A DNA stretch of 64,000 nt from Climacium dendroides (Eukaryota; Streptophyta; Bryopsida; Hypnales; Climaciaceae). Location of the stretch: assembly GCA_950106755.1 (NCBI GenBank), contig OX467082.1:35898001-35962000 (forward strand), read 5' to 3'. Below, piece by piece: positions 23,201-33,372 of the stretch (its first letter is position 1; each line of letters opens with the position of its first letter). The position numbers were made by a program, and so were the translations under genes. The notes beneath the pieces are model-generated. The model was not told the DNA's origin. It saw only the letters and a program-made list of their open reading frames with translations, and ran no database searches.

Positions 23201-25620
23201 ATAGAAAAGGTACCTCTGGTGGCCTGGTCTCTAATCACGGGAGCCTCTTCCAGGGATGGAGAAGGAAGATCCTCCTCTTGAGTAGCCTGAGCAACTTGAG
23301 CAGGTGCCGCCTCTTTGTTTTGCTTCCTGCCGCGAAGAAGTCCTCCGCGCTTGCCGCTCCCTCGGTCGGAAGAAGCTGCCGACACTGCAGGCGAGTTCTC
23401 TCCACTTCGAGTAATCTTCGGCACAAGGGTCAAACTCCTCACATCTATCACACTGCATTCAGGACAAATCAAAAACAACCAAAATTTAAGAAAAATTGCA
23501 AGCCCCAGTTCAAAACTCCTCTGAAGAGAATGAGCCATGGCAAGAACTCTCTTGCCTAAAGCTAAAGAACCACAAAAGAGTAATGCCCAGAGAGAAAAAA
23601 GGGAACCATGAGAACTCATTCTATGCGAGTAGAAAGAACTGCACCAAATTGTGACAGCTTTCAAGAACTGACCCCTGCGCATTCTTGCATAAAATGTACA
23701 GCTCAGGGTCGATTCTGGGTACACCCGTTTTCAAGTGTTTATTTGGAAATTCATAGTTTATTTCTACGGTGTCCAAGACATGCATGCTAAGCGAATCTGG
23801 AATTCCCTTCACTCCCGACAAGGCCTCACAAAAACTTAGATATGATAATAATAGGAATCGTGATTGAATGCGAATTTGGACGTATTTCGACGATTTCAGG
23901 TGTAGTTATCTTAGAACGAACCTTTGCAACATGAATGAGGACTGTGACTTCATTTGGCTCCCAAAAGCAGAGGTAAGTAGGGACACTTGCTTTGGGAAGC
24001 CACAAGAAAAAATTTGCAACGAAACAACGCTAGAAATTTCTGATAATGAAAACGCTGTTTAGTCAAAACTTCGAACAATTGTTGGTGTGGCAACATACCC
24101 AAGTCCCAAAGGGTCAATGAAATCGTCGCTGCGCGCAACTGCAGGATCCACAATTGTTCTGGCCCTCTGCAATTGCACAGTAGCAGATGCGCCTCTCGTT
24201 TCTCGAAGCTCCCGCACTCGTCTTTCCAGCTGATGCAAACATAACCATCTTAGAGTCACCACCCAGTCACCTCACACAATGCACAGATCACCAAAACTAT
24301 GAAAAGAATTACTTCGCAGATTTCGTCCCTTAGTTCCCAAGTAGTTGACCACCAATGTGTCTAATGTTCGTACTTTTAAAGAGTCCGTGCCAGAAAAGAA
24401 TCTTTTGTCATATAATGTGAAGTCTACGTTCCCCGTACAGACAAAGGAGAGGTTGCATAACTTCGAGTCCTTCCCTACAACAATCTGGAAACTTGCGCCA
24501 TCTTCACATGTGTTTTGTCTAAAGGAATCAATTGCAAAAAATTAAATGCCAATAGGTTAAGTGCGATCACACTTAGCACAATTCAAAGTTCACCTGTATG
24601 ATCCATGGAGGACTCCTCTAATGAACTGTATGGTTAATGGAGTTTTACTTTAGTACATTCATCACCATGGAAAAGCAAAATTCTCCAAGGGCTATACAGT
24701 CGCGAATATTTTTTAGGGACTAAAAGTCTTGCATCCGCCATCATGCAAAACTAAAATTCTCCAGAGATTGTGCAACAGTGAAGGACTTAAGAGTCTCGCG
24801 ACAACCGTTGGTCGTGTTATATTTCATCAACGAATAGAAGTTATTCAAGGTACTTTAAAAGCTTCGTGCAAACCCCACGTTGTCAAGGGATTGTCCACTA
24901 GTGACTTCAGGCCACTAAGTCCTCATCGTGCAAAACCAATGCTAAAATTGCCATGCAAAACCAAGATTCTTCAGGGATCTGAGTTTCCATGATGCAAAAC
25001 CAAAGTTCTTCAGGGCTATGCAATTTCGTCAAAAACACACACACTGAAACCCTAATTTGCAAAACACACTGCAAGCCACTGACCTCCGCTTTGTACCCCG
25101 GTTTCCATGTCGCCGGCTCCTCCTCCTCGTCCTCCTCCTCCCACTCTTCTTCCTCCATCTCCCGTCTCGCCTTCACTTTCCCTACACTTCCTGTCTCTCT
25201 CCGTCGCCCAAAGCTCTCATCTTCCGAGGAAATACTCAGCATCTCCACTTCCTCATCGTCGTCCTCCTCTTCCACAGGCGGTTTCTGCGGCGGCGCTCTC
25301 TTAGGCGGCATCGGCCCCGGCGGGAGTCGCTTCGGAGGAGGTTGGTGAGTTGGTGGTGGCGGTGGTTTGGAAGGGGGTGGAGGGGCTCGACTCGGGGGAG
25401 GCGCTTTTGCAGGAGGTGGAGGTTTGGTCGGCATGGTGGACTTGACAACAGGCAGATGGGCAGCTCGCAAGGGAGACTTCACGAAAGGAATGTGAGCGCC
25501 TCGCAAGGGGGACTTGGAGCCCTGGTTTTGGTGAGTGGCGGCTTCGCGCGCGGCTTGGTCGGCGAGAGCGCGCTGTAGAAGCTCCTCTTCCTCGTCGTCT
25601 TCGTCATGTCGGGTTGCCAT
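14275..25620 (-). CDS. SEC5: Exocyst complex component SEC5
   Basis: I traced 21 exons on the minus strand: 25084-25620, 24099-24229, 23214-23452, 22838-23032, 22587-22714, 21737-21895, 21513-21617, 20980-21054, 20612-20749, 19849-20040, 19576-19722, 19057-19183, 18393-18681, 17791-17909, 17290-17518, 16760-16865, 16535-16612, 16087-16143, 15581-15730, 15117-15320 and 14275-14667. All phases agree and give 1265 aa, a little longer than angiosperm SEC5 (about 1100). The start MATRHDEDDEEEELLQ matches the acidic SEC5 N terminus. A proline-rich segment follows (about 65-115), then WKPGYKAELERRVRELRETR, IDPLGLG, EKLLYSSEKFDPKFFLSHVH, ISKGEYDQAIREYKKAKS, MEDPHIE, CDPVWHYLTVQ, FTGKFAA, LLMVLSN and VFAGAKPFL, all typical of SEC5. 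The protein is a subunit of the octameric exocyst that tethers secretory vesicles to the plasma membrane. The acceptor at 18681 has an alternative near 18691 with worse phase. The C-terminal tail is Ser/Arg-rich. Confidence 0.95.
16235..16465. repeat. MITE-like element in a SEC5 intron
   Basis: The ends TTAACCCTTGAAAG and (reversed) TTAACCCTAGAAGGG form short inverted repeats enclosing about 230 bp without coding capacity, inside the intron 16144-16534. Similar TTAACCCTtxAAGG ends occur alone at about 12296, 21274 and 62951, which points to one dispersed family. Confidence 0.6.
18885..18970. repeat. Dispersed repeat, copy 1 (SEC5 intron)
   Basis: This segment resembles about 22185-22275 in another SEC5 intron. 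Both share TAAATGA, a CATTTCAACT block, an ATAGRTATGGA block, and end in AAGAGGTT. Both copies are non-coding and in the same orientation. Confidence 0.6.
22185..22275. repeat. Dispersed repeat, copy 2 (SEC5 intron)
   Basis: Partner of the copy at about 18885-18970. It lies in the long intron 21896-22586 and is probably the remains of a small transposon that hit the gene twice, or of a duplication within it. Confidence 0.6.
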
Positions 25621-25679
25621 GGCTGTGCTCTAGAGGCAAATTATTATTCCTGGTGGGACAGGATTTGGGCGTGGTTAGA

Positions 25680-25910
25680 TAGTGGATAGACCTAATCTTA
25701 GGGAATGGGCAGTGAAGATAATGACCGTGTCTAATGTTTCGGAGAGGTTTCTACACTAGACTGAATGTGCTCTCTGAGATTAGGGTGTGATTCGCAACGG
25801 AACTTGAGGTCAGATACTAAACCTAATCTAAGGGAATGACCGCGTCTACTGCTTCGCAGAGGTTTCTACACTAGTCTGTGTGCTCTCTGAGACTAGGGTG
25901 TGGCATTGGG
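25680..25910. repeat. Imperfect direct repeat upstream of SEC5
   Basis: About 25687-25792 and 25820-25905 share GACCTAATCT/AAACCTAATCT, AGGGAATG, GACCG(T/C)GTCTA, GAGAGGTTTCTACACTAG and GTGCTCTCTGAGA blocks in the same order. They lie 60-290 bp upstream of the SEC5 start codon, in its probable leader or promoter. Confidence 0.75.
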
Positions 25911-28900
25911 AAGTCGGGGGTTGTTAGGGATTAGTAGTACTATTCGGAGATGACGAACACTGCAGTGTGTGGGTTTCTAAATAAGGTGCACGCCCTGCCT
26001 GGCATTGAAGCTTCGGAGTGCAACTAGAATTCTCATCAATCCATCACCTTTGAAATAGGTAAACGTAACATGGACGTTGCTCTGGTACAACAAAATCGCT
26101 CAATAGACATCGAATAGCTAGTTTCCTTTCAACAGAATTGAACACAGAACTCCTCCACAGCAAACATCTAGAAACCAGCAAACCACAGACACAAGCTCCA
26201 AAACTCCAAATCTGAGCTCCCGCAGTAGCTCCTCGACACCGATCACCACGTCTCAACCCAACTCGAAAGAGTCACGCAAAACAAACCCTTTCTCGATCAC
26301 TCCAAACACACAAACCTCGCTCCGATCGTTCTCGAAGACAGTGCAACAAATACAAACTCTTCTCCACCAAAGGGTAGCAGCAACGAGTACTCACAAACAA
26401 ATTCCGAGCGAAGGAAACTCCTTCTCCCTCCAAGCGCCGGCACCGCCTTCGTCATCCAAGTAGGCGTCGAAACCTCCCCTTCATCCCAGATTGCGCCAGA
26501 AACTTGCAAGCTAGCTCCGATCTCTGACACAAAACTAGAAAAGTGAAGTTCGCCTCAACCCTCCAGTTGCCTGTCCCTCCAAAGAACTCTGTTTCCCAAC
26601 TGGGTGCCAACCTGCCAAAGGTTGCAGTTTGGGGAAGGCTTTGCGGTGAGCTTTCTCGGTGGCAGCAATCATGGAGGCTATGGCAGAGACTCAGAGGGAG
26701 AATAATACAGAGGGAGTATATCAGCTTACAGGAAGTTAAGGAGGAATGATCGACGAAGAAGGAAGAAGACGGAGCAATGAAGTTTTTCTGTCAAGACTCA
26801 AGAAGGTGCATTTCAGTTCGTTGTGGGAGATGTCATTGTGGCATTTGTGGGTGTCTCTGTCCCGGAGGGTTTGGTTGAATCATACCGGCAGTACACTTTT
26901 TGCCATTGCTACTTAATGGGTTTGCGATGTCGTTCTGCTCCCTGGTGCTCAGTTCGTTCCTGGAAACTCTCAACAGCCTTTTTACAGTACCCACAGACTC
27001 TAATTTGTGCTGATAGTACGTGTGTGACACTATTTTATCAAAGTTATACTATATTCAATTAGTGTCGGTTAAAAATATCATTGTATTCTACCAATTCTCA
27101 CACACTTGCTAATTTTGGTGACACTAATTTTCCTCCTTCACTAATTGGACAAATCAATGTAGTCTCTTAACCTTTTTTTGGACCTTTTGTACTTTTGTAC
27201 AAGTATACCATTCACCTCAATTTTGTCAAATTGGTAATAAAATCTTTGGGACTTCTATTCTGCATCACTTCTATGATCTTTACACCATCTAAACTCTTCT
27301 CCAAGGTTCCTCACCTTGGTTGATATGGATTTCTCACAACAACATGGTACTCACTTGTAATTATTGGCCTTTGGAATTCACTCATGATGCTTTGTAGAAT
27401 GCGCTTCTCAACTTAGGACATGTGGCACAATAGAAGGCTCATATCGGGGGTCAACATCGACCTTTTGAGGCTTCTTGTATTTAGACTAAATTCAATGTAT
27501 TTGGATTCATTCTCCAGCTCTTGCTAGTAGGGTTGAATCATTTGATATCTAGAATAGAAAAGGGCCCTCTCTTTGTTTGTTCCTATAGTCTTTCCATCTT
27601 TGGCTGTTCAATGCTCTTATCTCTTCATTGTCCAACCTTTAGGCTTGGTTGTTGTCCTTGGTTCTCTCCATTTGTTAAAAAAATGGTAATGAAAAGAGAT
27701 CATCTTCAAAAAGATTCATGTATTACTTTGGATGGATGAGAAATTACTTAAGTAACTTCGGAACTCACTCACTACTTGTGAAAACATAACCCTAAAGTAC
27801 TCCATTCATCATGCGAGAATTTATGCTTGAATTTAGCAGGTTGCTTCCCCAGAGTAACATAACTTATTCTCATGTTTTTTCCTTCACGAGAAGTGAGCTT
27901 GCAGAGCCGGGATCCAGGCAGTTCCCGTGATCGAGGGGAAGGAAGGTTTGGTTATCAACAGTACCGGCACGAAGAAGCGGGAGTAAGTGAGCTTAACTTT
28001 CATTTCATTTGTAGATTAGATCATCTTGCGTGTGTCCCTTTGTTACTGTGCCTGCCAGGCGGGCACCAACGTACTGATTACTGAACCAACCAGGACCGAG
28101 CCATGGAGTTTTCTTTTCTTTTCTTATGAAGCTCACTTATTAATGCGAGCAGTGAGGACTGAGCAACTGGTGTAATTGAGCATCGATGTCCGTCAGGCGG
28201 GGATCGATGCATGCTGTGCATAATCCCCGATCCCTGGAGACAGCGAAACTGTGAAAAGTCCCGACGTGGTGCCAGAGATCGATGACGGAGCTCTGACCAT
28301 CAGTGAGGAGACGGAGCCTTTGCATGAGTTCGCCTTACTCTTCACTTTTGATTCTGTGCTTCTGGAGCTGATAATTAAGTTAAGTTACGGCAAACCTATA
28401 TTATAACTTAGTTAGAGCATTCCTAACGGTACTGGTAGGACAAGAAATATTGCAAAGGTTGGCCTCACACTAAAGGAATTGATCCGGGTACTGCGCATGC
28501 TCTGGACACCGTGTGAGGTAAAGCAGACCATTGTGGTCAGAATTTGGAGTTTGGCCTCACGCTATTGCTGAATTTTTTTCAGTTTTTTTCCCACTTGAAG
28601 ACAAGTGTGAGAAATAGCAAGTGCAATTGAAATTATATTTTTTCGACAAAGTATGAGTGTGCTAGGAATTTTTGAAGTGTTCAGTGCATCATGGCCCAAA
28701 AGAGTCTGTAGGCTACTTTATAACCAACAAAATCTGAATCCATAATGCTCATCTTGTTACCTAATGCTGTCACAATATTTTTTAACATGGAAGGCCTAGA
28801 AAGTCAATTCTTACAATGAATTTCTCACTGAAAAGTTGGAAGTTCCTAATGAGGCCACTATTCACTTTATTACTGTTAGGTAAGACATTGATCGTGGCTC

Positions 28901-29529
28901 AAATCTCACATATTGAAAAAAACCTACAATGGGATCATTTCCTAGGTGACGACTATGGGTCATTTGACCGCAATGGGCAATTTTATCTTATTGGTACCCA
29001 GAAAGTGGATGTAAACAAAAAGGCTTTCTAGCTCTGAAGCGAAGCAAATTAGGGAAGGAACCTTTGTGAGTTTGCATTGGGGGTATTCACACCTTCTTCA
29101 CCAAGCAAACTTTGCAATAGAATGAGAAGGTGGTCAAAAAAAGAAGAGCTAATTATTGGCAACAGTTCTGGATGAAGAAGGTGTGACCGCCTATTTGGAG
29201 TGTCAACAATCCATTTAGAATGTAGACAACAAAGAATGCAAAGCTGCAGTAATAAGACTAAATCCAATCAAATAGCAGTAGCGATGGTGTAATTAACAAC
29301 TAAGGGTGAAACTATGGAGCACTAGAGAATATACCTTGCTTGCAAAAGCTTTCATAGGCCCATACTTTTGCTCCAAAGCAAGATAATCAACGTGGAGAAG
29401 AGACCGCAAGCTAAGGATATTCTACCACAAGTCACCAACAAGGAGCCGCCACCTCTTCATTCTTCAAATTATGGTTGTGAAGTGAAAAAGGTGTAACTAC
29501 CCCTATTCGCAGAAGCTAAGCTTCCTAGC
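25911..29529. other. Intergenic stretch upstream of SEC5, no firm gene
   Basis: The part to about 26800 is GC-richer and may contain SEC5 leader sequence. The rest is AT-rich. At 27920-27984 a short frame after an acceptor-like TTGCAG reads AGIQAVPVIEGKEGLVINST and continues to a stop. It looks protein-like, but I cannot assign it and find no matching exons nearby. It is either a fragment of an exon or chance. Confidence 0.35.
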
Positions 29530-31620
29530 TTGTGAATAAGTTTGATTAGGATCTTGCTCAAATCACAAACATGTGAGGAAATTTGAATAGGATCTTGCTC
29601 AAATTGCAAACATGTGAGGAAGTTTGAATAGGATTTTGCTCAAATTGTAGACATGTGAGGAAGTTTGAATAGGATTTTGTTCAAATTGTAGACATGTGAG
29701 GAAGTTTGAATAGGATCTTGTTCAAATCACAAACATGTGAGGAAGTTTCACTACAACAATGGCAGTGTTTTATGACTGCAAAATTATGACTGAGGATGAC
29801 TGGCGACTACTTGCAGTCATATTCTTGAAGGCCAACACTTTGGGGAAAAATATGACTGCAAAATATGACTGCTAGTTATTTTTACGCCTTGTACTTCACA
29901 AGCGTATACTATACGGCCATTAGGAATACCAAAGTACTTCATAGGGAACGTAGGGAACATGTTTGGGAACGTTGGGAACATTGAGTCATATTATCACTAA
30001 TATTTTCATATAATAGTGATTTTGTTTTGTTTTGGGCAATTCAAGAAAAATTTGGGCAATTCCAAAAAAATATAGAGAAATCATTGTTTAAAATTTTGAA
30101 ATCCTAGTCACCTACTTTTTTGAATTTTGAATCCTAGTCACTATTTTTTTAGGGTTTTGATACCCTAGCCGTCATTTTTTTAGGATTTTGAAACCCTAGT
30201 CGCCACTTTTTAGGTTTTGAAACCCTAGCCGTCACTTCTTGTGGCTCTTCTTCCTTACTTTTTATTGTCTCTTAGCTCTCACTTGTTGTTGCTTTTTGTT
30301 GCATCTTAACTCTTGTTTCTTGTTGCTCTCTAGTTCATGCTTCTTGTTTCTTATTGTTGCATCTAAATTCTTTCTTTCTCTTGCATTTGAACTTTTTCTT
30401 CTTTCTAGTTCTTGTTTTTTGTTTCCTCTTGTTTTGTAGTTCTTGCTTCTTATTTCTTCTTCTTGCATCTATACTCTCATTTCTTGTTGTTTCTTGTCAT
30501 GTCTTAGTTGGTGCTTCTTGTTTCTTCTTGTATCTTAGTTGTTGTTTTTTATTTGTTCTTATGTCTTAATTGTTGCCTTATATTGTGTCTTAGTTGTTGT
30601 TTCTTGTTTTGTAATGCTTCTTGTTTTGTAATGCTTCATGTTTCTTATTGTGTCTTACTTGTTGCTTCTTATTCTTTATTGCATTTTAACTTTTGATTCT
30701 TGTTATCTCTTAGTACTTATATTTTTTTTTTCTTGTTTCCTCCATTATCAATCTTATTCTTCCTATCTTAAACTTGAATTACATATTTTGTGTTGATTGT
30801 AAATCTTTGAAGGTTAGTCTTTGTTGTTCAATCACTAAAAACTAACCTCTCATTTTTTTGATTGTATATGCAGGCATCAAAAGTTGAAACAAAGACATTG
30901 GAAGCTACTTGTAACTTCATAAAGCCAAAAATATGACTTACAGAAGTCATATTCTATAAAATATGACTGACGAGAGCCGTATTCTACATTATTGCAAAAT
31001 ATGACTCACCTTAGTCATATTCCATGCCATCAAAAAATATGACTCACTGTAGTCATATTCCATGTCATCAAAAAATATGACTGACTACAGTCATATTTCA
31101 CGTCATTCAAAAATATGACTGACTGCAGTCATATTCCATATCATTCAAAAATATGACTCACTACAGTCATATTCCATGTCATCAAAAAATATGACTCACT
31201 GTAGTCATATTCCACGTCATCCAAAAATATGACTGACCATAGTTATATTCCACGTAGGATTTTTTTGTTTGCCCAAGCAACTCAAGAAAAAGTCAAGACT
31301 CCCCTAAGAAAGTCAAAGTATATGCCATGTTGACATACTATGGCTAAAAATGGGTATTTATACCCCTCGGAAAATATGACTGCCAATATGACTGATGTCT
31401 GAAGCGACTGCTTCTAAACGACTGGAGTCAGTCATATTCCGAGTCATCTACAGTGATTTCTGCGTGAGTCGTATTTTTTGATTTTACGACTCATTGCAGT
31501 CATATTTTGCAATCATAAAACACTGCTTTTGTTGTAGTGTTTGAATAGGATCTTGCTCAAATTACAATCATGTGAAGAAGTTTGAATAGCATCTTGCTCA
31601 AAAAAGCAAGCTAGTATTAT
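29530..31620. repeat. 41-bp minisatellite split by a transposon
   Basis: Head-to-tail copies of a 41-bp unit (containing CATGTGAGGAAGTTTGAATA) start at 29570, 29611, 29652, 29693 and 29734. The array is interrupted at 29748 and resumes at 31540 in the same register with a further one and a half copies (GAATAGGATCTTGCTCAAAT). The break lies exactly at the CACTA element listed next. Confidence 0.92.
29749..31539. mobile_element. Non-autonomous CACTA-type DNA transposon
   Basis: The element is 1791 bp long. Its ends are inverted repeats that begin CACTACAACAA and continue with GCAGTGTTTTATGA and TGCAAAATATGAC, about 40 bp with few mismatches. It is flanked by a 3-bp duplication TTT (29746-29748 and 31540-31542), and removing the element restores the 41-bp repeat unit. 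CACTA ends with 3-bp target duplications are the signature of the CACTA (En/Spm) superfamily. Subterminal arrays lie at both sides; the right one (about 30925-31260) has nine units of about 38 bp, each itself a small palindrome of the type ATATGACT...AGTCATAT. The centre (30240-30720) is a T-rich CTTGTTG/TTCTT tract. No transposase frame exists, so it needs a helper element. Confidence 0.9.
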
Positions 31621-32352
31621 AGGCACAAAAGTATGTCATAGCATAGCTCCTTGTTTGTAGAAGAGAATCACAAATATTTTTTCATATTAGGTGGGATGTC
31701 ACACAGAGGCTTTCTTTTACTATAGTAGGTGAAAATATCCCAAACTCATCTTTGTACCCATTCTTGATACTAGTAGAAAAGATGTCCATAACTATGCAAT
31801 TGGCAAAGGACCCAATGCATAATTTTGGGCACCTTTTTTACTAGTATAACAAGTAGATTTTTATCGAAAAAGTCCCCCCAAAATGCAATTAAAACGTTTT
31901 CATACTTAACCCCTCAAGGATAAGAAGACACAATGTGTCCTCTTCTAATTTTCAATGGCAAATTCTCAATAGGGTGAAACAAATCTCAATGTTTTGTAAA
32001 GTAGAGTCTTTTAGAGTAACAAGTTGACATACTTGTTGCATTTTCAAATTTTCAAAATACAAGGTTCAATCTTGATCAAAATTTCAATGTAGTATGATAG
32101 ATTTGTTCCAAGGAGAATTTTAAATAGGATTCAATAGCTAGTGGATTTTAATCCTAGCTAGGTTGTACAATTCAAAAGGATTTGCATTAAATTACTTCCA
32201 ACTAGGTTTACTTCCAATTTGCACATTACTCTTAAAGTATGGAGGTTAGGAACTTGAACTCTTAGGCTAGTTCTTTCCAACTTGGTAACAATTAGCCTTT
32301 AGCTTCACGCCACTACTCAAATTTCTTCAAACTCCACAAGTACATTGCAGGT
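31621..32352. other. AT-rich intergenic stretch, nothing recognised
   Basis: No gene, RNA or clear repeat was seen here. Confidence 0.5.
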
Positions 32353-32356
32353 ATCA

Positions 32357-32612
32357 TTAGATGGGATGTGAGGCATACAGAGGGCCATTTCAGGCCTATT
32401 CCCCCCCGCAGCAAGGAAACAACCAACTGTCAAGGAGTTTTTTTTTAAAATAGTTCTTAGAATGCAAAAAAAAAGTTGATTTTTTTTTCCAAAAATGATG
32501 TGGCCGGGTCTTGGCCACGTCAGCCTGCTATGTTGTCACTGCTCTGTCGCTATTGCAGTGCGTTCCCCACCATGATAACTCACGGCCTTCTAAAGGCCTC
32601 AAATCCCATCTA
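32357..32612. repeat. MITE-like foldback element A
   Basis: The ends TTAGATGGGATGTGAGGC and, reversed, TTAGATGGGATTTGAGGC form inverted repeats around about 220 bp of non-coding DNA. The inner arm AGGGCCATTTCAGGCC has a related sequence in element B. Flanking TCATTA sequences lie on both sides of the right end. Confidence 0.72.
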
Positions 32613-32615
32613 ATC

Positions 32616-32848
32616 ATTAGAAGAGATTTGAAGGCTCTAAAGGGCCGTTTTAGACTTGTTCTCCAGGTTGAGAATGCATTAAAATATTAAAATAATAAAA
32701 AAATTTAAAATTTAAAAATTTTAAAAATCAATTAATTAATATTATCTGACCACGTAAGACTGCTGATTTGATAGAGTTCTCAAATTCCCAGCAGTCCAAA
32801 AACTCATGGGAATCCACAGTCTTCTATTGCCCTCAAATCTCCTGTAAT
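32616..32848. repeat. MITE-like foldback element B
   Basis: It stands directly next to element A and belongs to the same family: left end TTAGAAGAGATTTGAAGGC with AGGGCCGTTTTAGAC inside, right end (reversed) TTACAGGAGATTTGAGGGC. The interior is AT-rich. It lies about 520 bp upstream of the TITAN-like start codon. Confidence 0.65.
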
Positions 32849-33372
32849 GCAAAAACATCGTCATCAGCCCTGTTCTAAACACCGCACAGGAACTCAAGCA
32901 GATTGATGAACTCTGAAAGAAGAAGACCGTGACCTAGAGGTATCGCCTTTTCTTTCTGAATCGAATTGAATGTTTGCTTTCTACTTGATAGACTTTGCTG
33001 CTGAATCTCGTGGATGCTGAATACCATGTTGGTTTGAATTTGGACGACTCGAATGCTCAAGCTATCTGGGACTAACAGTATAAACAATGCTAGAGTTTAT
33101 GAAAATTAGGGTTTCGTGTCTTGAGCCGATTTTGAATTGGGTGGGGGTGGGGGCGGGGAGGCTTGCAATTGCGGTTACGTAGTCCAATCTCGCTCTTGAA
33201 TTCAGCACTCATGTGAGGTTGTCTCGTAATTGGAGTAGAAAGCGTTGAAGATCTTTGAGCAGGAGTATTTAGTTGAAATTGTAGGGCTTGTCGTGTGGAT
33301 CGTCACGAAGTTGGTTGCGCTTGTCGAACAGATGGGAGAAATCGGTCGGCGGCGTGTTTGAGCGTCCTCCCT

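Noticed and set aside
25057..25578. Arg-rich plus-strand ORF
   Set aside because: It is the antisense of the Pro-rich first exon of SEC5.
30239..30696. ORFs rich in Leu/Phe/Cys, possible membrane proteins
   Set aside because: They come from a T-rich CTTGTTG-type tract inside the CACTA element and change frame freely.
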